The notes beneath the pieces were generated by a model. It ran no database searches, had not been told where the DNA came from, and worked only from the letters and a program-made list of their open reading frames with translations. A stretch of DNA of 64,000 bases from Candidatus Bathyarchaeota archaeon (GTDB lineage: Archaea; Thermoproteota; Bathyarchaeia; Bathyarchaeales; Bathycorpusculaceae): the NCBI GenBank assembly GCA_026014745.1, contig JAOZHS010000002.1:620001-684000 (forward strand), given 5' to 3'. Shown in pieces: positions 43,435 through 52,472 of this stretch. Numbering within the stretch: position 1 is the first letter of the stretch; every line of letters starts with the position of its first letter. The translations under genes and the position numbers were made by a program.

Positions 43435-44187
43435 ATGTTGGATGGCGAAGGGATAGAGAATCTGTTTTTTAATTTATCCAGCAAAAGCAGACTAGACATA
43501 CTACGCTCCATCAGTGTTGAAAACCTGCGGATGAACGAGATAGCCCGAAAAAACGATATAACCGCAACTGAGGCGTCAAGGCAGATTCAACGGTTACTAG
43601 ATGAACTCATAATTGAGAAACAGCCAGACGGCTCATATACGCTGACAAGTTATGGAAAACTGTTCCTGCATTTTTTTCCAACGCTTGAGTTCATCTCCAA
43701 GCACAGACAATACTTCCTGAGGCATGATGTCTGGCGGCTACCTTCTCAATTCATCAGCAGACTTGGCGAGCTAAACGGCGGAACATTATATTCGGAGATA
43801 GCTGAAACCGTAAACAACATCGAAAAAATGATGCAAACAGCAGAAGAGTTCGTGTGGGTGTTAACTGACCAAGCCATGACTTCCCACAGTAACGTCATGA
43901 TAGAGCAGGTTTCGAAGGGAGTCAAATTTAGGTCGTTAATCCACGAAAATATGAGGTCTAATCAGGTCAGGGTGTTTGGTAAAACTGTGGAGCGTCGAGT
44001 TTTGCCTTCTATTCCAGCGCTGGTTGTGATTACTGATAAAGAAGCTTTCCTTTCGCTTTTAGCCGTGGATGGCAAGATTGTTCATTCAGGCTTTTTTGGG
44101 AGCGACCCTAATTTTATGGGGTGGGTTACGGATTTATACCTCTATTTCTGGAACCAAACCAAACTTGGCTATCCAAAATTGGGGTAA
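43435..44187 (+). CDS. winged-helix regulator with FilR1-type middle domain
   Basis: About 250 residues. N-terminal winged helix: 'SSKSRLDILRSISVENLRMNEIARKNDITATEAS' region (part quoted) with recognition helix 'TEASRQIQRLLDELIIEKQ' and wing 'DGSYTLTSYGKLF'. The C-terminal half matches the FilR1/DUF1724 middle domain of archaeal regulators ('EEFVWVLTDQAMTS', 'GVKFRSLIHENMR', 'SIPALVVITDKEAFLSLL', 'FGSDPNFMGWVTDLYLYFW'). FilR1 types sense metabolites in methanogens and relatives. The dyad just before it and the divergent flavodoxin operon make control of that operon, and autoregulation, the most likely job. GTG 43429 is an alternative start. Confidence 0.85.
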   Translation: MLDGEGIENLFFNLSSKSRLDILRSISVENLRMNEIARKNDITATEASRQIQRLLDELIIEKQPDGSYTLTSYGKLFLHFFPTLEFISKHRQYFLRHDVWRLPSQFISRLGELNGGTLYSEIAETVNNIEKMMQTAEEFVWVLTDQAMTSHSNVMIEQVSKGVKFRSLIHENMRSNQVRVFGKTVERRVLPSIPALVVITDKEAFLSLLAVDGKIVHSGFFGSDPNFMGWVTDLYLYFWNQTKLGYPKLG

Positions 44188-44234
44188 TATGAGGTTTTTT
44201 GTTGTTGTGCAGGATAGGTATTTATGCCAGCCCG

Positions 44235-44270
44235 ATATAGACTGAAGAGTCTAGACCGATGAGTCTATAT
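44235..44270. promoter_or_regulatory. 36-bp symmetric operator upstream of the TetR gene
   Basis: ATATAGACT (44235-44243) and AGTCTATAT (44262-44270) are perfect 9-bp arms, and GTCTAGAC (44249-44256) sits exactly at their common centre, so the TAGACT/AGTCTA core occurs three times symmetrically. It ends 20 bp before the ATG at 44290, overlapping the expected promoter. Confidence 0.75.
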
Positions 44271-44289
44271 CCTAATTGGTGAGTGCACC

Positions 44290-44904
44290 ATGGACAGATT
44301 CGAAAAACCCTTCGAACACAAACAAGAACTACAAGAAGCCGCACTAAAAGAATTCAACAAAAAAGGCTACAGCAAAGCCTCACTAAGCGGCATCCTAAAA
44401 ACCGCAAAAATGAGCAAAGGCTCATTCTATTACCACTTCAAAAACAAAGAAGACCTCTACTTTGGCCTCATTGAAGTGCTCATAAACAAGAAAAAAGCCT
44501 TCTTGACCGAGAACGTTAAACCGGCAATGCTGGAAAAAGACATTTTCACCATCCTCAAATACCAAATGAAAGTAAGCATCAAGTTTGCCAACCGCTACCC
44601 TGAAATCGGAAAATTCTCTGAACGCTTCATCAAAGAAAAAGGCAACGCCATCTATCAAAAAGCACTCAAAAAATACAACTTCATGAACAACGACGCCCTC
44701 AAACCCCTAATCGACGCCTCACACCAGCGAGGCGAATTCAGGGAGGATTTGCCCCCAGAATTTGTCAGCAACATGATTGGCTACTTTCTCACCCACGCTG
44801 TAGAAATAACCCAGATGTCCAAAACAGACGACTACGAAGAGAACATCAATCACTTGATTGATTTTTTGAAAAATGGGCTTGAAAGAAAGGAGCAATTACA
44901 ATGA
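44290..44904 (+). CDS. TetR family regulator
   Basis: 204 residues. N-terminal helix-turn-helix: 'EHKQELQEAALKEFNKKGY', 'SKASLSGILKTAKMSKGSFYYHFKNKEDLYF' (parts), the standard TetR_N layout. The C-terminal part is a helical ligand-binding domain. The hydrolase gene starts in its stop codon (ATGA), so regulator and enzyme are coupled; the symmetric operator just upstream suits autorepression relieved by a hydrolase substrate (inference). TetR proteins are less common in archaea, and this pair may be of bacterial origin. Confidence 0.92.
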   Translation: MDRFEKPFEHKQELQEAALKEFNKKGYSKASLSGILKTAKMSKGSFYYHFKNKEDLYFGLIEVLINKKKAFLTENVKPAMLEKDIFTILKYQMKVSIKFANRYPEIGKFSERFIKEKGNAIYQKALKKYNFMNNDALKPLIDASHQRGEFREDLPPEFVSNMIGYFLTHAVEITQMSKTDDYEENINHLIDFLKNGLERKEQLQ

Positions 44905-46034
44905 TGACTTTTACTTTTCCAGTAGGCTACTATGATTTGCACAGGACGAAAATTATCGATTTTCAGCTCAATAGGTGGTACTCGTTTGGTTACAGCCGCC
45001 TAGAAGACATGCAAGACGCCGCAAGCAAAATTCGCAACCTCAACGACTGGAAACCTGAGATGGTTCGACAGGCAGAAAAAGCCCTCACCGAAAACAGAAC
45101 CCTCAACGCCGCATTCTATTACCGAGCAGCAGAATTCTTCACACCCTCCTCAGACCCCGATAAAGAGGTGCTCTACTCCAAATTCAAAGACATCTTCTAC
45201 AATGTCGTCTTCAAAGATGAACCGCTTGAACGGTTCAGTGTACCATACGAAGGCTCTTTTCTGCCTGCACTGCGTGTGCCATCGAAAGGCTCAGAAAAGA
45301 AAGGCACCATAGTGATTCATGGAGGATTTGATTCCTACATTGAAGAGTTCTATTCGATGGCGTCTTACTTTGCAGGCCTAAACTACGATGTGGTCATGTT
45401 TGAGGGTCCCGGCCAAGGTGCAGCTTTGAAAGAGTTCGGTTTCCCTTTGATTTATCAGTGGGAAAAGCCGGCTAAAGCAATCTTGGACTACTTCCAGCTT
45501 GATGATGTCACTTGGCTTGGTATATCCATGGGCGGGTGGCTCTGCTTTAGAGCGGCTGCATTTGAACCCCGAATAAAAAGGGTAATCGCCTCAAGCATCG
45601 CCTACGACTACATGAAGATACCACCCAAGCCGGTTGCAGCTTTTGCTCGTTGGCTCTTCAACTATCCTCGCCTGATGACTTACTTGGCGGATTTGAAGAT
45701 GAAGAAGATGCCTCAAGAGAACTGGGGCGCCAAAAATCTCATGTACATCACAAAAAAAGACAACCCCTATGAAGCCAGCAAAGTGCTATTGGATTTCAAC
45801 GAAGAAAACCTCGAATCTGATTTGGTGAGGCAGGACGTGCTCATCCTCACTGGGGCTGAAGACCATTTTATTCCACTAAAAATGCATAATCTTCAAGTGA
45901 AAGCGCTAACGAACGCAAAGTCGGTGACCGAACGTATTTTCACTGAAGCAGAACAGGGACAAAACCACTGCCAAGTAGGGAACATACAACTTGCACTGGA
46001 CACGATGGTTGACTGGATTTCAAAAAACAGTTAA
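44901..46034 (+). CDS. alpha/beta hydrolase (esterase/FrsA-like)
   Basis: 377 residues. Nucleophile elbow 'WLGISMGGWLCFRAA' (G-x-S-x-G, about residue 210), Asp in 'LTGAEDHFIPL' and His in 'QNHCQVGNI' complete the Ser-Asp-His triad. The N-terminal about 110 residues form an alpha-helical cap ('MVRQAEKALTENRTLNAAFYYRAAEFF'-like) and 'GTIVIHGGFDSYIEEFYSMA' carries the oxyanion HGG. This architecture resembles FrsA/dipeptidyl peptidase-related serine hydrolases with an N-terminal cap. The substrate is unknown. Coupled to TetR (4-bp overlap). Confidence 0.88.
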   Translation: MMTFTFPVGYYDLHRTKIIDFQLNRWYSFGYSRLEDMQDAASKIRNLNDWKPEMVRQAEKALTENRTLNAAFYYRAAEFFTPSSDPDKEVLYSKFKDIFYNVVFKDEPLERFSVPYEGSFLPALRVPSKGSEKKGTIVIHGGFDSYIEEFYSMASYFAGLNYDVVMFEGPGQGAALKEFGFPLIYQWEKPAKAILDYFQLDDVTWLGISMGGWLCFRAAAFEPRIKRVIASSIAYDYMKIPPKPVAAFARWLFNYPRLMTYLADLKMKKMPQENWGAKNLMYITKKDNPYEASKVLLDFNEENLESDLVRQDVLILTGAEDHFIPLKMHNLQVKALTNAKSVTERIFTEAEQGQNHCQVGNIQLALDTMVDWISKNS

Positions 46035-46120
46035 AACTGAAGAAAGAAAGCCTAATAAATCCTAAATAGACCTATTTTTTGTGTTCTTTTTCCTTTCAAC
46101 AAAGATTGTAAGATGATTAT

Positions 46121-47479
46121 TTGATTGCATCCCACAGAATCCAACAACTAAACGACAAGAGCATCCGAAACCGAGAATACGTTCTATACTGGATGCAGTC
46201 TTCTCAGCGGATTCAACACAATTTAGCTCTCGAATACGCCGTCCAAGAAGCTAACAAACTAAACAAACCGCTTACAGTCTTCTTTGGCATCAAAACAGAT
46301 TTTCCCGAAGCCAACCGAAGACATTTCCATTTTATGCTCCAAGGCCTAAACGAAGCCCAAAAAGCCTTGCAAGATAGGGGCATAAAAATGGTTATTGAAG
46401 CTAAATCTCCCGAGGTGGGAGCAGTGGAGTTGGCTAAAGATGCCTGTGTGGTTGTTGTTGACCGAGGCTACCTCAAGATTAACAGGTCAGGGTATAGATT
46501 TGTTGCCCAAAACATAGACTGCGCGTTGGTTCAGGTTGAGGATAATGTGGTTGTCCCCGTTAAAGAAGCCAGCGACAAAGAAGAATATTCAGCTGCGACG
46601 CTTAGACCCAAAATTCTCAAGAAAAAAGACAACTACCTCACTGAGATAACGCCCCAGAAGCCAAAAGTTGACTCGACAGGCTTAAAGCTTGATTCACTGC
46701 ACTTAGACAATGTTAACGGCGTCCTTGACGAGCTCAAAGTGGATTCGTCAGTTGACGCATCAAGGTATTTTCAGGGGGGCACAAACCAAGCCATCAAACG
46801 CCTTGACGACTTCCTCAAAAACAAACTCCCCGAGTACCCACTCTACAAAAAGGACCCCACATGCGACTACGTTTCCAACCTCAGCCCCTACCTACATTTT
46901 GGTCAAATCTCACCGCTACATATCGCTCGACTTGTCCAATCCTCGGCAGCTCCTGAAGGCTGCAAAGAAGCCTTCCTTGAAGAACTCATTGTAAGACGAG
47001 AACTGGCAATAAATTACGTAACCTACAACCCAAACTACGACACATATGAGGGGATTCCAAAATGGGCAAAAGACACTCTTGCACGGCACCAAACCGACCG
47101 CCGAGATACCTACTATTACTTAGAAGCTTTAGAAAACGCAGAAACCTACGACGCCTACTGGAATGCTGCCCAACAAGAAATGCGCGTTACGGGCAAGATG
47201 CATGGTTATATGCGGATGTATTGGGGCAAAAAAATCTTGGAGTGGAGCCCAACGCCCCAAGAAGCTTTTGAGAGGGCACTGTATCTGAATAACAAGTACG
47301 AGTTGGATGGAAGAGACCCCAACGGTTATGCAGGGGTGGCGTGGTGTTTTGGTAAACATGACCGCCCATGGGGGAGCAGACCGATTTTTGGCGCTGTCAG
47401 GTACATGAACAGTAGGGGGTTGGAGCGGAAGTTTGATGTTGAAACGTATGTGCGTAGAGTGGCACAGTTGCAGGCATAG
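46121..47479 (+). CDS. phr: class II CPD photolyase
   Basis: 452 residues, the length of class II deoxyribodipyrimidine photolyases. The N-terminal antenna domain starts 'YVLYWMQSSQRIQHNLALEY', the characteristic class II opening. FAD domain signatures: 'SNLSPYLHFGQISPLHIARL', 'LIVRRELAINYVTYNPNYD', 'WNAAQQEMRVTGKMHGYMRMYWGKKILEW' (parts) and 'NKYELDGRDPNGYAGVAWCFGKHDRPW'. It splits cyclobutane pyrimidine dimers with blue light, so the organism or its ancestors met light. The start is TTG (46121), with AGATGAT before it. Stand-alone gene. Confidence 0.95.
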   Translation: MIASHRIQQLNDKSIRNREYVLYWMQSSQRIQHNLALEYAVQEANKLNKPLTVFFGIKTDFPEANRRHFHFMLQGLNEAQKALQDRGIKMVIEAKSPEVGAVELAKDACVVVVDRGYLKINRSGYRFVAQNIDCALVQVEDNVVVPVKEASDKEEYSAATLRPKILKKKDNYLTEITPQKPKVDSTGLKLDSLHLDNVNGVLDELKVDSSVDASRYFQGGTNQAIKRLDDFLKNKLPEYPLYKKDPTCDYVSNLSPYLHFGQISPLHIARLVQSSAAPEGCKEAFLEELIVRRELAINYVTYNPNYDTYEGIPKWAKDTLARHQTDRRDTYYYLEALENAETYDAYWNAAQQEMRVTGKMHGYMRMYWGKKILEWSPTPQEAFERALYLNNKYELDGRDPNGYAGVAWCFGKHDRPWGSRPIFGAVRYMNSRGLERKFDVETYVRRVAQLQA

Positions 47480-47599
47480 AGCAGATATTGTGTTCAGAAT
47501 AATCTATATCTCACCAGTTTAAAGGAACTCAGTAAAAAGTTGGCAGGGGAGTTAACCCCAAAAAGCTGGGTCAAACGTGCCGTTTCTGCGAGCGCCATA

Positions 47600-49183
47600 C
47601 TATCGTGTGCTAACGTCAACTGAACGCTTTTTGAATAACAAAAACGCCGCAAAACATGACCCAACGGCGACCAGAGCACCCAATTGGTATTCTGGAACAA
47701 CAAAAAAGCCGCAGTTTCCGTCAACCGTCACATCAAGGTTATCAACTGCGTCTCCAGTGTCGTATTTGCCGTTCTGGTTTACGTCGACAACAATATCATA
47801 AAGTCCCGGGGCAGGATTAGCCCAGATAGCTGTTGTCGTCAATACACCAGCACCAGTGGTGGTCACGGTTTCTTTTCCGCCACTTTGATCTAAAAGCAAA
47901 TCGTTTAATGACCATGTATCTTGGTGGGTTACTATGTAGATGTCAACTTTGTCCGCGCCGTAGAAGTATTGTCCTGATGCATAGATGGAGTCAGTTATGC
48001 TGAATTCGTTCTTTATTACTCCGGTTGAGGTGGTGCTTTGAACGGTGGCCGTGACAAGGGTTGTTTGAGGTTGGGAACCAGATAGAAGGAAGGGTAAAGC
48101 GTAAGCGTAATACCAAGCATTTGTTGTCCAAGTGAAAGTTGTTCCAGATGTTGGGGAAACGGTTGGGGTAAACGTGATATCGAGATATTCGCCAGGAGTT
48201 ATCCTATTAGACGAGCTGGATGCAACTGCTTTTATCATGCCGGCAGATACGACGGGGGTATTCCAAGTTTTTGAATACGAATTGATTGTGGCTGAGGTTA
48301 CGGTGTAGCCGGTCGGTATCGTTATTTCAAGGTAACCTATGTTTCTCCCCGAGGGGTTTGTGGCTAAATTGGTTACTCTAATTGTATATTGAAGGTTTGT
48401 TCCCGAGGTAAATTTGTCAGGGGTAATTGTTGACGTCAAATATCCGTAACCAATCTGAAGGGTTTGGACATCTGAAGTAGAAGCTCTCCAAACTCCACCC
48501 GTTTTGTACTCAGCAAAGTATGCTCTAACCTTTACGGTACCAGTTGCTGGTGGAGCATTGGATGTTTTACTGAAGTAGCCGTCTTCACCAATTGTGGCGG
48601 TAGTAAAATCATACCAATCATAACCTGTAGCATACTGCAATTTGACTGTCGCGCCATTGGGTACGGGAGACGCTACAACTTGACCAGAATAAAGGACACC
48701 TGATTGACTTGCAATAAGCATTGAAGGGAGCGAGTCTAGTTGGGTGGTTGTTGGGTAACTTACGGTTACTGTCCACGTTGAGGATACTGCTTCATTGTAG
48801 GTTTCGCTTCCGACGGTTTGTGTTGGGAAGTGTCCTCGGTAATAGTAGGTTCCTGTGGTGGATGGAGCTGTGAAAGTGGAACTGTAGTAGGTGTTTAGAG
48901 TTTGTGTTGTGGCCGCTGTTGTCCATGGACCAGATGAGCTTGAGCTAATTTGTAGTTCTACAGTAAGCCCACTTGGCACGTAATATGTGTAGCCGCCCTT
49001 TTGAACCCACAGATAACCAGAAAAGCGTATACCCGTCTCGTTTGGAGCAAGTGTAGATGAGCCTAAACTAAAAGGAAAGGAAGTTATGTCATATGATGTT
49101 GCCGCAGAAACTTCACTAACAACGCCGCATAATAGTAAAATAACTACCAAATTTGTCAATAGAAGAGATAACCATTTCTTCAC
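47600..49183 (-). CDS. surface protein with Ig-like domains and VPEY-type C-terminal sorting segment
   Basis: 527 residues. Signal peptide 1-27 (MKKWLSLLLTNLVVILLLC). The body has Ig-like beta domains ('GYLWVQKGGYTYYVPSGLTVELQ', 'SGQVVASPVPNGATVKLQY', 'IGYLEITIPTGYTVTSATI') and a Thr/Ser-rich surface. Near the C-terminus comes 'GDAVDNLDVTVDGNCGFFVVPEYQLG' and then a hydrophobic helix with 'CFAAFLLFKKRSVDV'. The VPEY + helix + KKR layout resembles archaeosortase (PEF-CTERM-like) sorting tails; whether it is cleaved is not testable here. Envelope protein of unknown ligand. Convergent with the photolyase gene. Confidence 0.85.
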   Translation of the reverse strand: MKKWLSLLLTNLVVILLLCGVVSEVSAATSYDITSFPFSLGSSTLAPNETGIRFSGYLWVQKGGYTYYVPSGLTVELQISSSSSGPWTTAATTQTLNTYYSSTFTAPSTTGTYYYRGHFPTQTVGSETYNEAVSSTWTVTVSYPTTTQLDSLPSMLIASQSGVLYSGQVVASPVPNGATVKLQYATGYDWYDFTTATIGEDGYFSKTSNAPPATGTVKVRAYFAEYKTGGVWRASTSDVQTLQIGYGYLTSTITPDKFTSGTNLQYTIRVTNLATNPSGRNIGYLEITIPTGYTVTSATINSYSKTWNTPVVSAGMIKAVASSSSNRITPGEYLDITFTPTVSPTSGTTFTWTTNAWYYAYALPFLLSGSQPQTTLVTATVQSTTSTGVIKNEFSITDSIYASGQYFYGADKVDIYIVTHQDTWSLNDLLLDQSGGKETVTTTGAGVLTTTAIWANPAPGLYDIVVDVNQNGKYDTGDAVDNLDVTVDGNCGFFVVPEYQLGALVAVGSCFAAFLLFKKRSVDVSTR

Positions 49184-49341
49184 TTATCAGTTCCCCTGTC
49201 GAGCGCAAAGTAACCAAATTATCGTATTTAATTCTTATTCCCGTAACTTGAGTAACGAGAAATAGCATTTAACCGCCCACCATAATTTTGCATATGATAC
49301 ATAAACGAGCTTTGAACCCCTCCAGCCATGTGGAAGCCCTG

Positions 49342-49360
49342 CGTTTCGGATTTTGAAACG
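49342..49360. repeat. 6-bp inverted repeat upstream of the small secreted protein
   Basis: CGTTTC-ggatttt-GAAACG is a perfect dyad about 70 bp before the 49429 start, in the divergent region between two surface-protein genes. An operator or RNA hairpin are both possible. Confidence 0.35.
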
Positions 49361-49428
49361 GTTAGTTCAAAGTGTCCCTTAAATCAAACGCGGAATAATC
49401 TTGAAACACGAAAGTTGGAGGTAAAAAT

Positions 49429-49641
49429 ATGAAAAAAATCGTAGTGCTTGTCTTTTCCCTTTTAGTTGTCTGTGGAATGGTCTGCGGAATGGCAGCTGCC
49501 AGTGTTGGCCCTGCGCCCAACTCCGGCGATTGCATTCCAGATGGCAGCGGCTTTGACCAGCCTCAACATCTAAATGCGGGTAGTGGCATGGGTCCAGCAC
49601 CAAATTCTGGCGATGGAATACCTGACGGAAGCGGGTTTTAA
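49429..49641 (+). CDS. small secreted protein with duplicated GPAPNSGD motif
   Basis: 70 residues. Residues 1-25 are a signal peptide (MKKIVVLVFSLLVVCGMVC) ending at an Ala-Ala-Ala-Ser site. The mature part has two copies of a 16-residue unit: 'GPAPNSGDCIPDGSGF' and 'GPAPNSGDGIPDGSGF', joined by 'DQPQHLNAGSGM'. Each has an N-S-G-D-x-I-P-D-G loop that resembles Asp-rich calcium-binding turns. A strong Shine-Dalgarno (GGAGGT) precedes the ATG, suggesting high translation. It lacks an anchor, so it is probably released or trapped in the envelope. I do not recognise a family; a T-rich terminator (about 49660-49672) follows. Confidence 0.85.
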   Translation: MKKIVVLVFSLLVVCGMVCGMAAASVGPAPNSGDCIPDGSGFDQPQHLNAGSGMGPAPNSGDGIPDGSGF

Positions 49642-49808
49642 CAAAAAGTAACCCCTCTTCCATTTTTTTATAAAATTACGCTCATGCCCACTTTTTGCGT
49701 CTAAGAATTGGGAAGAACGCCGCCTTTTAATCAACATACCTGACAGATATTTCGGTCAACAGTAACCTTGCAAAAATTCATAAAACAACACAAACACAAT
49801 AAGCAGCT

Positions 49809-52472
49809 ATGTACTGTAAAGGCAAGACTTTAACCACAATTATAGTTATTCTCTGCCTTTTATCAGTAACCTCTGCCTTTCCAAGGCTAACACAAGCTGA
49901 ATCTGACTCTGAAAATTGGCCAATGTTTCGCCAAAACCCAGCCCACACCGCATCTTCAGGCGTCTCAGGACCGTCAGCGCCCAAAGTTCTTTGGACATTT
50001 TCAGATGGCGACAACGCTCTACGGGGTTCGCCTGCTATTGTTGATGGTAAACTATACATAGGTTCAGCAAACGGGAACATCTATTGCCTTGACGCCACAA
50101 ATGGGCACGAAATCTGGTTTAACTTCAAAATAAACTCAGAAATCCAATCCTCCCCAGCAATTGAAAACGGCTATTTGTACATTAACGGCTGGGACGGCGT
50201 GATATATTGCCTAAATGCTCAAACAGGCGACATCGTATGGAAATTTGAGACTGGCTATGGAACAAGCGCTTCGCCAACAGTAGTTAACGGTTACGTTTAT
50301 GCTACTTCACAGGATTGTAACTTGTACTGTCTAAACGCCTTAAATGGACAAGAAGCTTGGCGATTCTCATTAACCAGCCTTAAGGGACCGCCAACGCAAT
50401 ATGACATGACCTGTGGAGGCACCTCCCCAGCAGTTGTCGATGGTTACGTCTATGTCGGGGGCACAAACTTATACTGTCTAAACGCCGTCTCGGGGGAACT
50501 AAGATGGAGCTTTTCAGCAATCGTAGATGCTTCACCAACAGTTTATGAAGACAAAATCTATTTTTCTGCCCGTGACAAAAACGCCTACTGCTTAGATGCT
50601 TCAACTGGCAAAAAAATTTGGGAAAAACCCATCATAACATCGGAACTATACGGAGGAAGCGCGCCAGCAGCTGCAGATGACCGTGTATACTTTGGCAGTT
50701 GGGTTCAATGTGTAGATGCTTCTACTGGAGAAAGAGTCTGGCGCTATGGTACGGGAGACATCTACGCATCTTCTGCTCCGACGGTAGCGGGTCAATACGC
50801 ATACTTTTGCGGTAATGACAACAACATTTACTGCGTCAAGGCAGCCACGGGGGAATATGTTTGGAAAACCAAAACCTCAGGGGACTCACCTGTTGTTGTT
50901 GACGGTGTTCTCTATATTGCAGGCAGTTCACTCGTCGCCTACTCAGACTCAGGCATTATCCCAATCCCAACACCATCCCCCAGTCCATACAATCCACAGT
51001 CTCCAACCCCAACTCCTTTAATATCAAAAGGCGCAATCGTTTCAATCCAAATAGTGATAATCTTCTCGATTGCTGCAATTTCAGCCGCCATCCTTATCTA
51101 CGTAAGCAAACAAAGAGGAGGCGCACCCAAAACCGCCTTAAAGAAAGGTCTTAGACTCCCGATAGCTATTATCCTAATTTTCCTCATCGCCGCATCCTCA
51201 GCTATAGCGTTATATGAAAAAAACCAGAGCATTCCTAACAGCGAACCTGAATCTAATGTTCCATCAGGACGTCTGTGGCAGACCACGATTGGGAACTCTG
51301 AAAGTAGCATGGTAATGGGGAATGGAAAATTATTCATTGTAACCCGCCATGGAGCATATGCAAACGACGCCCTAGACGGACACTTAGTCTGGAAAAACGA
51401 AAACGTCTCGGGCACAAAAATTCAGTGGTACGATGACAGTGTATATGTTGGAGTATTTGGCTCGGTGGTGTATCGTCTAGACGAAAATACAGGAGAAAAA
51501 ATCATGACGTACCCAGCACCTGGCTATTCAAAAAGTTCGCCAAGATTTGTTGTTGCAGACGGAAAAGTAATCGTGTCATATGATGGAACATCAGTTTTCG
51601 ACACTAACAGTGGAGGGCTCTACTGGACGATTACACAACCCTTCACCTATCCTTGGATACCGTATCCAACACCAACATTAGGAGAATTAAGCAGTTCCGC
51701 AAAACCAAGCAACTATATCTACATTGCATATGGAGGCCGAGTGGACCAAAACAATGGCAACATGCTTTGGAACACAGGAAATCACTACGCATCAAACAAC
51801 ATTGTTACAGATAACAAAGTAATTTTTTGGAACTTCTGGATTGACGAAGCAAACCCAAACAATATTCTTTGTGTCGAGGCATCAAGTGGAAAAACACTTT
51901 GGAAATTCAATTCAGAACGCCCAATTTATCAACCAACCCTCTATGAGGGATTATTGCTTTTTCCAAGGGAAGAAGGCAACATATTTGCATTAAGGGTAAA
52001 TGATGGCTCCTTAGCGTGGACGGTCGAGGGCGATGGCAAAGGAATGATGAAAGGCAATAATCTTCCAGCCGACGCTAAAAGTTTTAGTGACCCCTCAGTT
52101 TCCCAAATAGTCGTTGACCCTCAAACAAATAGTGCCACATGGGGTTTCCTGATCACCCAACGCCAAATAAACGGAACAAACGGCAACGACCTATACGTCG
52201 GAGACTTTACAAGTATAGCGCTTTCAGATGGTGCCATCCTACAAAAAACAAGCATTCAAAAAAGTGGTTCAATAGAAAATGGCGCAAGCTTAGGTTTGGC
52301 TCTTGGAAAAAAAGACTTATACTTGACTGCGGGTAACGACCTTTGGACTATTGATATATTATCTGGAAATTCATCGTTAATCGAGCACTTCAAATCAGCG
52401 GCAGGAACCATAATTTCAAACAACAACAAGGTTTACGTCGCCGCAGGCACGTATCTATCAGCCTATGAATAA
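49809..52472 (+). CDS. double PQQ-type propeller membrane protein
   Basis: 887 residues. Signal peptide 1-29, then propeller 1 (about 35-375) with blades 'IYCLDATNGHEIWFN', 'IYCLNAQTGDIVWKFE', 'AYCLDASTGKKIWEK' and so on. A Pro/Ser/Thr stretch ('PTPSPSPYNPQSPTPTP') leads into membrane helix 1 (about 417-435), a short basic loop 'KQRGGAPKTALKKGLRLP', and helix 2 (about 456-476). The second half (about 490-887) is another propeller with 'LDENTGEKIMTYP' and 'CVEASSGKTLWKFNS'. Both propellers therefore face outside around a hairpin of two helices. It looks like two propeller-anchor genes joined end to end. No cofactor ligand is evident; function is likely surface binding. Confidence 0.85.
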   Translation: MYCKGKTLTTIIVILCLLSVTSAFPRLTQAESDSENWPMFRQNPAHTASSGVSGPSAPKVLWTFSDGDNALRGSPAIVDGKLYIGSANGNIYCLDATNGHEIWFNFKINSEIQSSPAIENGYLYINGWDGVIYCLNAQTGDIVWKFETGYGTSASPTVVNGYVYATSQDCNLYCLNALNGQEAWRFSLTSLKGPPTQYDMTCGGTSPAVVDGYVYVGGTNLYCLNAVSGELRWSFSAIVDASPTVYEDKIYFSARDKNAYCLDASTGKKIWEKPIITSELYGGSAPAAADDRVYFGSWVQCVDASTGERVWRYGTGDIYASSAPTVAGQYAYFCGNDNNIYCVKAATGEYVWKTKTSGDSPVVVDGVLYIAGSSLVAYSDSGIIPIPTPSPSPYNPQSPTPTPLISKGAIVSIQIVIIFSIAAISAAILIYVSKQRGGAPKTALKKGLRLPIAIILIFLIAASSAIALYEKNQSIPNSEPESNVPSGRLWQTTIGNSESSMVMGNGKLFIVTRHGAYANDALDGHLVWKNENVSGTKIQWYDDSVYVGVFGSVVYRLDENTGEKIMTYPAPGYSKSSPRFVVADGKVIVSYDGTSVFDTNSGGLYWTITQPFTYPWIPYPTPTLGELSSSAKPSNYIYIAYGGRVDQNNGNMLWNTGNHYASNNIVTDNKVIFWNFWIDEANPNNILCVEASSGKTLWKFNSERPIYQPTLYEGLLLFPREEGNIFALRVNDGSLAWTVEGDGKGMMKGNNLPADAKSFSDPSVSQIVVDPQTNSATWGFLITQRQINGTNGNDLYVGDFTSIALSDGAILQKTSIQKSGSIENGASLGLALGKKDLYLTAGNDLWTIDILSGNSSLIEHFKSAAGTIISNNNKVYVAAGTYLSAYE

